A stretch of 33,074 nt of DNA from positions 1-33,074 of IMG/VR virus record IMGVR_UViG_3300030107_002581, one strand, 5' to 3'. This DNA comes from a virus. Shown piece by piece: positions 1 through 6,739 of the stretch. The notes beneath the pieces are model-generated. The model did no database searches, had not been told where the DNA came from, and worked only from the letters and a program-made list of their open reading frames with translations. Within the stretch, counting starts at the first letter, position 1; the number at the start of each line of letters is the position of its first letter. The translations under genes and the position numbers were made by a program.

Positions 1-2
1 CT

Positions 3-3000
3 AATAATGCAAGTGGATGGATGTTAGACCTTCATAGTACATACGATAGTGGGGCAAGTGAAGAAAACGGTAAAGCCATTAGAATTGTTAAGAATGATGG
101 TCAAGCTGTTACAACTAATGACATATTAGGTTCTATTGCATTTGCAGGTGCAGAAGATGCTGGTAATTCTATTCAAACTGGAGCAAGAATTGATGCTGTT
201 TCGGAAGAAACTTGGGATTACACAAATAATGATGCCTCATTAGTTTTCTTGACTACAAGTGGAAATGCATCTCAAAGTGAAAAAATGCGTATTACTTCAG
301 CAGGTAAAGTTATTATTGGTCATACAGCTGGAGTTACTACTGATTCTGTTACTGCTCCATTTCAAGTATTGGGTACTGGTGGTGCTGATACTCATGTAAC
401 ATTTGGTAGGTGGTCTGCTGATGCTACAGGTTCAAAATTAAATTTTATAAAATCAAGAAATGCATCTATTGATGGAAATACTGTAGTTCAAGATAATGAT
501 GAGTTGGGAATAATAAATTTTATAGGAAATGACGGAAGTGATGATGAAACGATTGGTGCTCAAATTAAGGCTAGGGTTGAAGGTACTCCAGGTTCTAATG
601 ATATGCCTACTGAATTGGTATTTTCTACTACATTAAATGGAGAATCTGCACCTAAAGAAAGACTGTATATCACTAATAATGGTAGGATGGACTTACATAC
701 AGAGGGTAGTAGTTGGCCTGTAGGTATTTACTCCTATGGTAGCAGTCAATCAGCGAGAATATTTTTAGTAGCATCTAAAGGAACTAAAGCCTCTCCAGCA
801 GATATTAGTGCTGATGATTATCAATTAGGTGGTATAGAATTTTACGGAAGAGAGTCTAATGGTAGTAGAATGGGTGGTTCTATAAGGTCTTTTACTGGAG
901 GTACATGGTCTAGTACTTCATATCCCACTTATCTAACATTTAATACTGTTGCTGCTAGTGCAACATCTGAAACTGAAAGAATGCGTATTGATGAGGCGGG
1001 TAATGTTGGCATAGGGACTAACGCACCCACATCAGGCTGTAATCTACATATTAAAGACACTACTGATGCTATAGTTAAAATTGAATCTACTCAAACTGGT
1101 ACAGATATGGGTGGTATTCAAATATATCATAATACTAGTGACCCAGATGATAATGATAGTTTAGGATATATACAATTTAATGGTAATGATTCAGGTGGTA
1201 GTGCCCACAATTATGTTAATATATCTGCATATAGTGATGATGTTACTGGGGGAACTGAAGATGGGCGATTACAATTTCAGGTAATAGAAAATGCAAGTGC
1301 TGTTACAATGTTTAAACTTAGTGCTGGTTCTCGCATCAGTCTTAGTAATAATGATACTGGTACTTCAAATACAATATTTGGTAAAACTGCTGGAGACCCT
1401 GATGGAGCTGGAGACAACAATGTTTTTATTGGAGAATTATCGGGTGGAGGTGCTACACAAACTGATGATTGTGATAGTAATGTTGGCGTAGGTTATTATT
1501 CTTTAACTAATCTAACTTCAGGAAATAATAATGTAGCATTAGGTCAAGGCACTCTTGCTAATTTAGCTACTGGTACTCATAATGTTATAATCGGAAAAAA
1601 TGCTGCTAATACAACAACAGGGGCTATAAAAACTATTGCCATTGGTAACGAAGCACTTTATACTGTAAATCATACTTCTAATGATGGAAGTGTTGCTATT
1701 GGGGATTCAGCTTTATATTCTAAAAATTTATCTAGTGGTTCACAATATGATGGTTCAACAGTAGCCATAGGTTACAGAGCTGGGTATTCTGTCTCAAGTG
1801 CTTTAGCTTGTACAGTAATCGGTCACGATGCTGGATTAGGAATTACTACTGGGGGCAATAATACAGGGTTAGGATTTGAAGCATTAGGTGGTGATGCAGC
1901 TGCTGGAATTACTGGTGCTGACAATACAGCTATTGGAGCAAACGCTGGAAAAGTATTACAAGGAGCAGCAGCTGCGAATACATTAGTTGGTTCAGCTTCT
2001 GGAGATGCAATTACTACCGATTCAAGAGTTGTTGCAATTGGTTACGGAGCGTATTCAGCTAATGATACAACTAACGCACACGATAATAGTGGTGCTGATG
2101 ATAGAGGTAGTGGAAATATAGCAATCGGATATAATTCAATGACTGCTGTTAATGCTGATAATGCTCTTAGAAACACTATGGTTGGCTTTGAAACAATGTC
2201 TCAATGTGCTGCAGCTGACCCAGCAGATAATACTGGATTAGGATATAGAGCATTATATAATGTTAATCATAATGACGGAGATAATAATACTGCAATAGGT
2301 TCAAAAGCCTTAATGGATTTAACTGAAGGTGCAAATAATGTTGCGGTTGGTGCAGAAACATTAGAAAATCTTACAACTGGCGACCATAATACTTGCATTG
2401 GTAAAAAAGTATTAAACTCTGCAACTGGAGCAGAAAGTAATAATGTTGCGATTGGCTCTTCTGCAATGCAAAATACAAATCAGGATAATACAGTAAAAAA
2501 TATAGCAATCGGTGTTGATGCTTTAAACAATACAAATACAAGAACTTGTGCAGAAAATGTCTTTATAGGTTATGCTTCAGGCAATGGTAATTGGGGTGGT
2601 ACTGGTAGGTATAATGTAGCAGTTGGTATGAACACAATGCAAGGTGTTATAAATGGAGCAGAAAATAATATTGCTATAGGTCATACAGCATTAGCTGCTG
2701 TTACGAGTGCAAGTACTTGCACGGCATTGGGTAACGGTGCAGGAGCGGCAATTACGACTGGTGGAAATAATACTGTTGTCGGTGCAGGTGCAGGAGATTT
2801 AATTCAAAATGGAGTAAGAAATGTAGCAGTCGGCTCAGATGCAGGGAATGTTTTAGTAGCTGGTGAAAACAATGTAATTATTGGTCACGGTGCAGATGCA
2901 GGTAGTTCTTCAGGTAGTAATCAAACTGCTATAGGATATAATGCAGTAGCATCACAAAATTACGAAACAAGACTTGGAATGAATGGTGCATTAAGGTGGT

Positions 3001-3473
3001 TAACTTGGCAAGGCACTATGAGTACATTTACAAATGTTGGTGACAATATAGCTGCAACTGGCGTCCTTCACGAACTTCCAAGATACGGATTCTTAAAAAG
3101 AATTACTTGTACAGTCTTAACAGCATCAGGAGGTACTGGTGAGTATAATATTTCTTTAGGTGAAAATGTTGAATCTGCTGGAGATGCTGTTGCTTCTCGG
3201 ACAGAATTAATTGGAGCAGGTAGTGGGACTCAAACTGGAGCGAAAGTTAGAAGTTCGCTTAAAACTGCTGATGCAGATGGATTAGCTGATATTGTAACTG
3301 CAAAGCATACTTTTGTTTGGGAAGCAGACCAAACAGTTGATGATAGCGTTGGATGGACAATGTTAGAATCAGGGAATATGTACTTATATGTTTGTCACGC
3401 CAATGGAAGTAATGCAAATAATGCTACAAATGCAATATTAAGAGTTACTGCTGAATATTATGGCGAAGATTAA
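3..3473 (+). CDS. Large tail fibre / adhesin with YadA-head-like repeats (5' end missing)
   Basis: The reading frame is open to the left edge of the window, so this is the C-terminal 1157 residues of a longer protein; the ATG at 21 is internal. Numbering from that Met, residues 34-450 hold four related beta-rich units, two of them ending in the fibre-type phrase MRI..aG.V.IG. Residues about 450-985 hold some 29 short repeats of the type NxAIGxxAL, the pattern of the left-handed beta-roll of YadA/Hia-type trimeric adhesin heads. The last 160 residues (LHELPRYGFLKRITCT onward) are non-repetitive and probably form a beta-structured tip. There is no signal peptide or autotransporter anchor, and phage tail genes follow, so I read it as a trimeric receptor-binding fibre rather than a bacterial adhesin. 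The domain style is seen directly; receptor binding is inferred. Confidence 0.8.
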   Translation, partial: NNASGWMLDLHSTYDSGASEENGKAIRIVKNDGQAVTTNDILGSIAFAGAEDAGNSIQTGARIDAVSEETWDYTNNDASLVFLTTSGNASQSEKMRITSAGKVIIGHTAGVTTDSVTAPFQVLGTGGADTHVTFGRWSADATGSKLNFIKSRNASIDGNTVVQDNDELGIINFIGNDGSDDETIGAQIKARVEGTPGSNDMPTELVFSTTLNGESAPKERLYITNNGRMDLHTEGSSWPVGIYSYGSSQSARIFLVASKGTKASPADISADDYQLGGIEFYGRESNGSRMGGSIRSFTGGTWSSTSYPTYLTFNTVAASATSETERMRIDEAGNVGIGTNAPTSGCNLHIKDTTDAIVKIESTQTGTDMGGIQIYHNTSDPDDNDSLGYIQFNGNDSGGSAHNYVNISAYSDDVTGGTEDGRLQFQVIENASAVTMFKLSAGSRISLSNNDTGTSNTIFGKTAGDPDGAGDNNVFIGELSGGGATQTDDCDSNVGVGYYSLTNLTSGNNNVALGQGTLANLATGTHNVIIGKNAANTTTGAIKTIAIGNEALYTVNHTSNDGSVAIGDSALYSKNLSSGSQYDGSTVAIGYRAGYSVSSALACTVIGHDAGLGITTGGNNTGLGFEALGGDAAAGITGADNTAIGANAGKVLQGAAAANTLVGSASGDAITTDSRVVAIGYGAYSANDTTNAHDNSGADDRGSGNIAIGYNSMTAVNADNALRNTMVGFETMSQCAAADPADNTGLGYRALYNVNHNDGDNNTAIGSKALMDLTEGANNVAVGAETLENLTTGDHNTCIGKKVLNSATGAESNNVAIGSSAMQNTNQDNTVKNIAIGVDALNNTNTRTCAENVFIGYASGNGNWGGTGRYNVAVGMNTMQGVINGAENNIAIGHTALAAVTSASTCTALGNGAGAAITTGGNNTVVGAGAGDLIQNGVRNVAVGSDAGNVLVAGENNVIIGHGADAGSSSGSNQTAIGYNAVASQNYETRLGMNGALRWLTWQGTMSTFTNVGDNIAATGVLHELPRYGFLKRITCTVLTASGGTGEYNISLGENVESAGDAVASRTELIGAGSGTQTGAKVRSSLKTADADGLADIVTAKHTFVWEADQTVDDSVGWTMLESGNMYLYVCHANGSNANNATNAILRVTAEYYGED
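120..1355 (+). repeat. Four related ~105-125-residue beta units in the fibre
   Basis: Four copies begin at about 120, 498, 816 and 1155 with the phrases DILGSIAFAG, DELGIINFIG, YQLGGIEFYG and DSLGYIQFNG. Each continues with a GA.I.A or similar strand, a L.F.T..... strand and a closing phrase such as MRITSAGKVIIG or MRIDEAGNVGIG. Similarity is at the protein level; DNA identity between copies is low. This suggests ancient duplication and a modular fibre shaft. Confidence 0.65.
1368..2977 (+). repeat. About 29 NxAIGxxAL (YadA-head-like) beta-roll repeats
   Basis: The encoded protein repeats a nonapeptide core such as NVALGQGTL, NTAIGSKAL, NVAVGAETL, NIAIGHTAL and NVAVGSDAG, separated by 5 to about 20 residues; I count about 29 cores by eye. 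This is the established signature of the parallel beta-roll of trimeric adhesin heads, also used in phage fibres. The variable spacers would be loops on the roll. The repeats are at protein level and are not a DNA tandem array. Confidence 0.8.
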
Positions 3474-3490
3474 AATTTTTAACTAACAAC

Positions 3491-3498
3491 AAAGGAGC
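3491..3498 (+). promoter_or_regulatory. Strong Shine-Dalgarno (AAAGGAGC)
   Basis: AAAGGAGC sits 6 bases before the ATG at 3505, in the 31-base gap after the fibre stop. It is one of the few near-consensus ribosome sites on this strand, where many genes rely on stop/start overlap. It suggests independent, strong translation at the start of the small-gene cassette. Confidence 0.7.
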
Positions 3499-3504
3499 TA
3501 AATA

Positions 3505-3741
3505 ATGGCTAAAAAAGAAAAAGAACAAAAGCCTGTTTTAACTTTCGATGACAAAGAGTACGTAATCGAGGATATGACAGATGAACAAAAAGCAATTCTC
3601 AACCACATTAACGACTTACAGAATAAGATGAACTCTATGCAGTTTAACTTAGACCAGTTGAATGTTGGTAAGGATGCGTTCATAGCTAAACTTCGAGAAG
3701 CTCTTGAAGAGAAACTTGAAGACGAAGAAGCTGAAGCGTAG
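3505..3741 (+). CDS. Small acidic helical protein, DUF6447-like, unknown function
   Basis: This 78-residue protein has a short N-terminal beta segment (VLTFDDKEYVIEDMTDEQ) followed by a long heptad-patterned helix (residues about 26-72) and an acidic tail. The layout of a short strand with (F/I)xDxxYxxExx(S/T)D, then helix, resembles small proteins common next to tail-fibre genes in cyanophages and other marine phages (DUF6447-like). That match is from memory of the pattern, not from a search. It has no signal peptide or TM segment. A strong Shine-Dalgarno at 3491 supports the start, and the gene opens the small-gene cassette. The function is unknown; a fibre-associated or coiled-coil partner role is possible. 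Confidence 0.75.
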   Translation: MAKKEKEQKPVLTFDDKEYVIEDMTDEQKAILNHINDLQNKMNSMQFNLDQLNVGKDAFIAKLREALEEKLEDEEAEA

Positions 3742-3744
3742 GTT

Positions 3745-4200
3745 ATGATTATAAGAAGGTGTAGTCAAGGTCATCGAGTTAGGTTGCATCGCAACACTAC
3801 TCCTAATGCTGTTCGTCAAAAGACATATGCAGACGGAACTGTCGAAACCTTGACTTATCCTTCATCTGGTTATGATTACTTTGTAGAAGTAGATGGATCA
3901 GTTGTAAGACGTTCAGATAGTTTTGCTAATATAGAAAACTATTATGTTGATGAATGTGCTAAAAAGCATGGAGATGGACATGGTAGGGTACTTATTGGTA
4001 AGCATCAATTAGTTAATGGTGTCGCTACGAGTCAAGAAGATTATCCTACAGATGCAAATACAAAAAATGAAATAAAAGATTTTTATGATAAACGAGGTAT
4101 TAGTTATAGTTCTAGTGAAACTAAAGATGAATTACTATCTAGGATAACTATACAATCTAGTGCAAATGGACAAATAACATCTAAACATATAGCAAAATGA
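3745..4200 (+). CDS. Hypothetical protein with C-terminal HeH/SAP-like helical motif
   Basis: This 151-residue protein starts 3 bases after the previous stop without a clear ribosome site, so translation is probably coupled. The N-terminal part is basic and contains a plausible beta region (SSGYDYFVEVDGSVVRR). Residues about 106-134 (TKNEIKDFYDKRGISYS, then KDELLSRI) match the helix-extended-loop-helix pattern of the HeH/SAP family, which is found in many phage proteins and sometimes binds nucleic acid. There is no TM or signal sequence. The stop overlaps the next start (ATGA). I do not recognise the full protein; the HeH call is by pattern only. Confidence 0.7.
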   Translation: MIIRRCSQGHRVRLHRNTTPNAVRQKTYADGTVETLTYPSSGYDYFVEVDGSVVRRSDSFANIENYYVDECAKKHGDGHGRVLIGKHQLVNGVATSQEDYPTDANTKNEIKDFYDKRGISYSSSETKDELLSRITIQSSANGQITSKHIAK

Positions 4201-4418
4201 CATTAGCAGAAATATATAACAAACAAAATAGTGTTGAAAAAAAAGAACAACAATCGCAGCCTAAAAAAGAAATAATTATTCATATGCCAGAAGTGGCAAT
4301 GCTTATAAAGCATTTAGATTTATTATATACTAAAATGTTAATGAATAATAATCAACAACAAGGATCACAACAAATTGGTTGGTATAATCATGGTGATTCT
4401 AGAGTAAGGGAAGCATAA
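4197..4418 (+). CDS. Small Gln/Lys-rich hypothetical protein
   Basis: This 73-residue protein overlaps the upstream gene by ATGA, and the next gene starts 1 base after its stop. The N-terminal half is rich in Lys, Glu and Gln. A short amphipathic stretch (residues about 29-50, IHMPEVAMLIKHLDLLYTKM) is followed by an Asn/Gln run and a polar tail. I recognise no domain, TM or signal sequence. Its tight position between coupled genes is the main support that it is translated. Confidence 0.6.
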   Translation: MTLAEIYNKQNSVEKKEQQSQPKKEIIIHMPEVAMLIKHLDLLYTKMLMNNNQQQGSQQIGWYNHGDSRVREA

Positions 4419-4419
4419 C

Positions 4420-4713
4420 ATGAAAAATCCATTAGCAACATTTTATTCATGGCAAGTCAGCTCAGGTGCATTAGATGGGTGGACATCTTATCACATAGCA
4501 GCTGGATTATTTATAGCAAAAGTAGCACAATGGTTAGGTGCATCAGATTTATGGGCAGTATTATGGGTTTTGATTATAGGCATTGCTTGGGAAATATTTG
4601 AAGTATATGTAGAAGGTACAGAAGAAACATATGGTACTAAAAAGCGATGGGCTATTAATACTGCATCAGATGTATTTGTAGAAACAGCAGCTGCTTGGTG
4701 GATGGTGATTTGA
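4420..4713 (+). CDS. Small polytopic membrane protein (weakly YjdF/DUF2238-like)
   Basis: This 97-residue protein has hydrophobic stretches at about residues 22-41 and 44-63 and a third, weaker one at 84-97. The order WEIFEVYVEG, then KRWAINTASDVFVETAA, recalls the conserved WEhxE ... Dhhhxxxxxh pattern of YjdF/DUF2238-type inner-membrane proteins, but the resemblance is weak and from memory. It begins the run of membrane-protein genes in this cassette and its stop overlaps the next start. Possible roles are inner-membrane remodelling, lysis or superinfection exclusion; none is demonstrated. Confidence 0.65.
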   Translation: MKNPLATFYSWQVSSGALDGWTSYHIAAGLFIAKVAQWLGASDLWAVLWVLIIGIAWEIFEVYVEGTEETYGTKKRWAINTASDVFVETAAAWWMVI

Positions 4714-4976
4714 AATCTAATGAGAAGAAATTATTATTTTGGTGGATAGTAATGTTATTAATGATATTAGTAATCATTACTACAATCACTGGTTGTAAGA
4801 GTGGTTGGTCTGTAGGTGGATTGCAAATTTCTCCATCTGATTCTGTTCATATAGATTATTTAGTAATAGTAGACCAAGATAGTTCCCAACATTGGTATGA
4901 ACCTAGTATTGAAATAGGTGATAATTATTGCTATAAACATCATATTTGGGAAGATGTGAGAAGGAAAAGTGAGTGA
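4710..4976 (+). CDS. Small lipoprotein with lipobox, unknown function
   Basis: I chose the TTG at 4710 because it overlaps the upstream stop as TTGA, mirroring the ATGA junctions around it; a TTG at 4695 or GTG at 4698 would add 4-5 residues. The 88-residue product has a lysine-containing N-terminus, a hydrophobic core (LLFWWIVMLLMILVIITT) and the lipobox I-T-G-C with the acylated Cys at residue 29, so it should be a signal-peptidase II lipoprotein. The mature part is about 60 residues with two further Cys and several His. It lacks the Pro-rich look of Rz1-type outer spanins. Superinfection-exclusion lipoproteins of the Llp/Cor kind are a precedent for phage lipoproteins. The frame is fairly certain, the start less so. 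Confidence 0.65.
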   Translation: MKSNEKKLLFWWIVMLLMILVIITTITGCKSGWSVGGLQISPSDSVHIDYLVIVDQDSSQHWYEPSIEIGDNYCYKHHIWEDVRRKSE

Positions 4977-5301
4977 AACAAGTAAACCTAAGACGGCAAG
5001 GTCTTATAGAGCAACTGTCGTTGGTGACAATACTGTCGTTAGCATTAATCTTAAATGGGCTGGGCAGGTACTTGTACTTGTGGCTGGACTTGTCTATTCG
5101 TACTTACAAATTGAAAATAGAATTAGAGAACTTGAACGCAGAGTGGAATTATCTGATGCCGAAATTGAAGAGCTTGTCAGTAAGCATATAGCAGAAGAAG
5201 AGGTAAAGATAGCTCAAATGGAAGAACAGTTAGACTGGTATCAAAAAGAATTAAATTTAAACCCACTAAGTTGGGGTAAGAAAAAAAGGAAGAAAAAATG
5301 A
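4969..5301 (+). CDS. Single-TM coiled-coil protein (paralogue of 6057-6338)
   Basis: A GTG start at 4969 with AAGGA 3 bases upstream gives a 110-residue protein overlapping the lipoprotein by 8 bases. Residues 1-29 are polar, 30-45 form a TM segment, 46-95 are a charged coiled coil (YLQIENRIRELERRV...), and the C-terminus is strongly basic (KKKRKKK). The predicted topology is one anchor with a long helical domain. The TM/coiled-coil boundary aligns without gaps with the protein at 6057-6338 (7 of 15 identical over residues 45-59). Its architecture fits holin-accessory or envelope-associated phage proteins, but I cannot assign a function. It is translationally coupled to the next gene by ATGA. 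Confidence 0.7.
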   Translation: MSETSKPKTARSYRATVVGDNTVVSINLKWAGQVLVLVAGLVYSYLQIENRIRELERRVELSDAEIEELVSKHIAEEEVKIAQMEEQLDWYQKELNLNPLSWGKKKRKKK

Positions 5302-5564
5302 CTTCTGAAGTTATAACATTAGTGCAGGAATTAGGATTTCCAGTTGCTATTAGCATTGGATTGGCTTTTGCATTATATAGTGTAGTAAGATTTATCTTAA
5401 AAGAAAAAGTAGAAGATACTTTAAAAAGATTTGATGAGAAACATGAAAACTTACAGCATCGTATGGATATTATTATGGATGAATTAGGCAAGTTAAAAAA
5501 ATGGAATGCAGAGATAAAATCTGATTTAAAAGTTTATATTGATTTAACAATGAGGAAAAAATAA
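5298..5564 (+). CDS. Holin-like TM/coiled-coil protein (UviB/BhlA-like architecture)
   Basis: This 88-residue protein has a short periplasm-like N-terminus (MTSEVITLVQELG), one TM segment at about 13-34 and a charged helical tail (KEKVEDTLKRFDEKHENLQ onward). This is the layout of the BhlA/UviB family of small holin-like or bacteriocin-associated proteins, with the (E)xGxxxxh phrase just before the membrane. AAGGAAG precedes the ATG, which also overlaps the upstream stop. Its stop forms TAATG with the next gene. A holin role is inferred from architecture only, and several similar proteins in the same cassette make the individual assignment uncertain. Confidence 0.65.
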   Translation: MTSEVITLVQELGFPVAISIGLAFALYSVVRFILKEKVEDTLKRFDEKHENLQHRMDIIMDELGKLKKWNAEIKSDLKVYIDLTMRKK

Positions 5565-5683
5565 TGCCATTACCATTTCATTGTATAGAGTGCAATAAGC
5601 CTATTCAGCAAGCTCTTAGAGGTATTTGTGATGATTGTAAGTCTTTTGATGTTGTCGGGCCTCAAAAAGATGAAGAAGAATAA
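5564..5683 (+). CDS. 39-residue CxxC...CxxC microprotein (putative zinc ribbon)
   Basis: The ATG at 5564 shares a TAATG with the previous stop and the frame closes at 5683. The product carries Cys at residues 7, 10, 22 and 25 (CIEC ... CDDC), a classic four-Cys zinc-binding spacing, followed by an acidic tail (KDEEE). The junctions at both ends, TAATG on each side, argue that this is a real gene in a coupled operon rather than a gap. The function is unknown; a small metal-binding regulator or adaptor is plausible. Confidence 0.6.
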   Translation: MPLPFHCIECNKPIQQALRGICDDCKSFDVVGPQKDEEE

Positions 5684-5745
5684 TGGATTTATGTTGTATA
5701 GATTTAGTATTTTTAATAGTCTGGATAATTATAATAGCGAGTTAA
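5683..5745 (+). CDS. 20-residue transmembrane microprotein
   Basis: An ATG at 5683, sharing TAATG with the zinc-ribbon gene, opens a frame of 20 codons ending in TAA at 5743-5745; the next gene starts at 5747. The peptide is nearly all hydrophobic after MDLCCIDL (VFLIVWIIIIAS), enough for a single TM helix. No Shine-Dalgarno is needed if translation reinitiates. Without it a 63-base gap would remain in an otherwise gapless cassette. It could be a regulatory or antiholin-like membrane peptide, but that is inference, and a non-coding gap remains possible. Confidence 0.4.
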   Translation: MDLCCIDLVFLIVWIIIIAS

Positions 5746-5746
5746 T

Positions 5747-6070
5747 ATGGAACAATCATTTATAGAATTATATGCAGAATACGGAGCAATGGGAATTGTT
5801 GTTGCTTTATTTGTATACGGATATATTAAACAAAGTAAAAGAGCAGATGAACAAGCAGAAGCGCTTGAGGCTTTAAAAGTAGAAAATAAAGGTCAGAGTA
5901 ATGATATTTCTAATATTGAATCTATTTTATTAAAACTTTTAGATAGATGGAATAATTCAGATTCAACTAGAGATAGAAGACATGAAGAAATGGTTCGTGA
6001 ATTAAATGATCTATCAGATGTAATGATGGAAGTAAAAGGAAGTGTTAGTAGAATAAATGGAAAACACTAA
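5747..6070 (+). CDS. Holin-like TM/coiled-coil protein (UviB/BhlA-like architecture)
   Basis: This 107-residue protein has the N-terminal phrase MEQSFIELYAEYGAMG, a short TM segment at about 13-27, a basic stop-transfer KQSKR and then a long charged helix to the C-terminus. The layout parallels 5298-5564 (E.I.L..E.G before the TM), so the two may be distant paralogues or a holin/antiholin-like pair. It starts 1 base after the preceding microprotein and overlaps the next gene by 14 bases. There is no catalytic motif. Membrane topology is supported; a lysis role is inferred. Confidence 0.65.
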   Translation: MEQSFIELYAEYGAMGIVVALFVYGYIKQSKRADEQAEALEALKVENKGQSNDISNIESILLKLLDRWNNSDSTRDRRHEEMVRELNDLSDVMMEVKGSVSRINGKH

Positions 6071-6338
6071 ACCTATATCAGATAATAGTAGTTTAAATAT
6101 ATCACTACCTATGATTATACAAGCAGTAACATTTGTTGTAATGTTAGTATGGGGATATAGTCAATTAAATGCTCGTATATCTTTTTTAGAGTATCAAGTA
6201 GCAATGAATGAATCTCATATTGAGGACATAGAAGAAGATGCTGAAGCAAATCAAGATGCTGAAATACCTGCTGATATTAAACAAAATCAACGAATTAAAT
6301 ATCTTGAGCGTGAAGTAGAAAGACTTAGAAATAAATGA
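6057..6338 (+). CDS. Single-TM coiled-coil protein (paralogue of 4969-5301)
   Basis: This 93-residue protein has a polar N-terminus, a TM segment at about 18-35 (MIIQAVTFVVMLVWGYSQL) and a coiled-coil tail. Residues 34-48 (YSQLNARISFLEYQV) align without gaps with 45-59 of the protein at 4969-5301 and share Y, Q, R, I, L, E and V, so I read the pair as paralogues. The tail is acidic in the middle (DIEEDAEANQDAE) and ends in a second heptad stretch (IKYLEREVERLRNK). The ATG lies inside the end of the upstream gene, and the stop overlaps the nuclease start (ATGA). Function unknown. Confidence 0.65.
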   Translation: MENTKPISDNSSLNISLPMIIQAVTFVVMLVWGYSQLNARISFLEYQVAMNESHIEDIEEDAEANQDAEIPADIKQNQRIKYLEREVERLRNK

Positions 6339-6739
6339 AAGCATATAATTACTTTTGTAAATTAGATAGAGTTGTTGATGGGGATACTGTTGATGCTTTA
6401 ATAGATTTAGGGTTTGATACTTTAGTTAAAAAAAGAATTAGATTTTACGGACTTGATACTTGGGAATCTAGAACTAGAAATAAAGAAGAAAAAGTAAAAG
6501 GACTAGAAGCAAAAAAACGTACCAAAGAATTGCTGTCTAGTGGTAAATTCTTGCTTGAAAGTCATGGTGTTGGTAAATATGGCAGAGTTCTTGGAACATT
6601 GTGGATAAATAAAGACAATTATGACAATAAAGAAACTATCGAAAATAAAGATGGATACATATCTGTTAATGATGTTTTAAGAATTGAAGGCCATGCTAGT
6701 GAATATTATGGCGGTAAAAAAGAAAAGTTTAAAAAATGA
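6335..6739 (+). CDS. Thermonuclease-like (SNase-family) nuclease
   Basis: This 134-residue protein is a single SNase domain. Comparison with staphylococcal nuclease places the Ca-binding Asp at D17 in VVDGDTVDA, the catalytic Arg at R36 and the metal and catalytic acids at D41 and E44 in RIRFYGLDTWE, and the second catalytic Arg at R84 in GKYGRVLGTLW. All active-site positions are therefore present. Length and motif order fit the family, which cleaves phosphodiester bonds in DNA or RNA. It has no signal peptide, so it should act in the cytoplasm or as a virion component. It is embedded among membrane-protein genes with ATGA overlaps on both sides. Host DNA breakdown, defence against competing DNA or virion entry are possible roles. 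The fold call is strong, the biological role open. Confidence 0.88.
   Translation: MKAYNYFCKLDRVVDGDTVDALIDLGFDTLVKKRIRFYGLDTWESRTRNKEEKVKGLEAKKRTKELLSSGKFLLESHGVGKYGRVLGTLWINKDNYDNKETIENKDGYISVNDVLRIEGHASEYYGGKKEKFKK

Noticed and set aside
21-23. ATG at 21 as the start of the first fibre gene
   Set aside because: The frame is open to the left edge (codons for NNASGW precede it) and the sequence has the middle-of-fibre character, so it is internal.
120-2977. Bacterial trimeric autotransporter adhesin gene
   Set aside because: The repeats look like YadA heads, but no membrane anchor follows and the downstream genes are phage tail and virion genes.
4710-4976. Rz1-type outer spanin
   Set aside because: The mature lipoprotein is not Pro-rich, and no embedded or adjacent gene clearly looks like an Rz partner; left as an alternative only.
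4973-5191. Alternative 72-residue frame from GTG 4973
   Set aside because: The frame at 4969 has the ribosome site at correct spacing, a TM/coiled-coil layout and ATGA coupling to the next gene; the other frame is a shadow.
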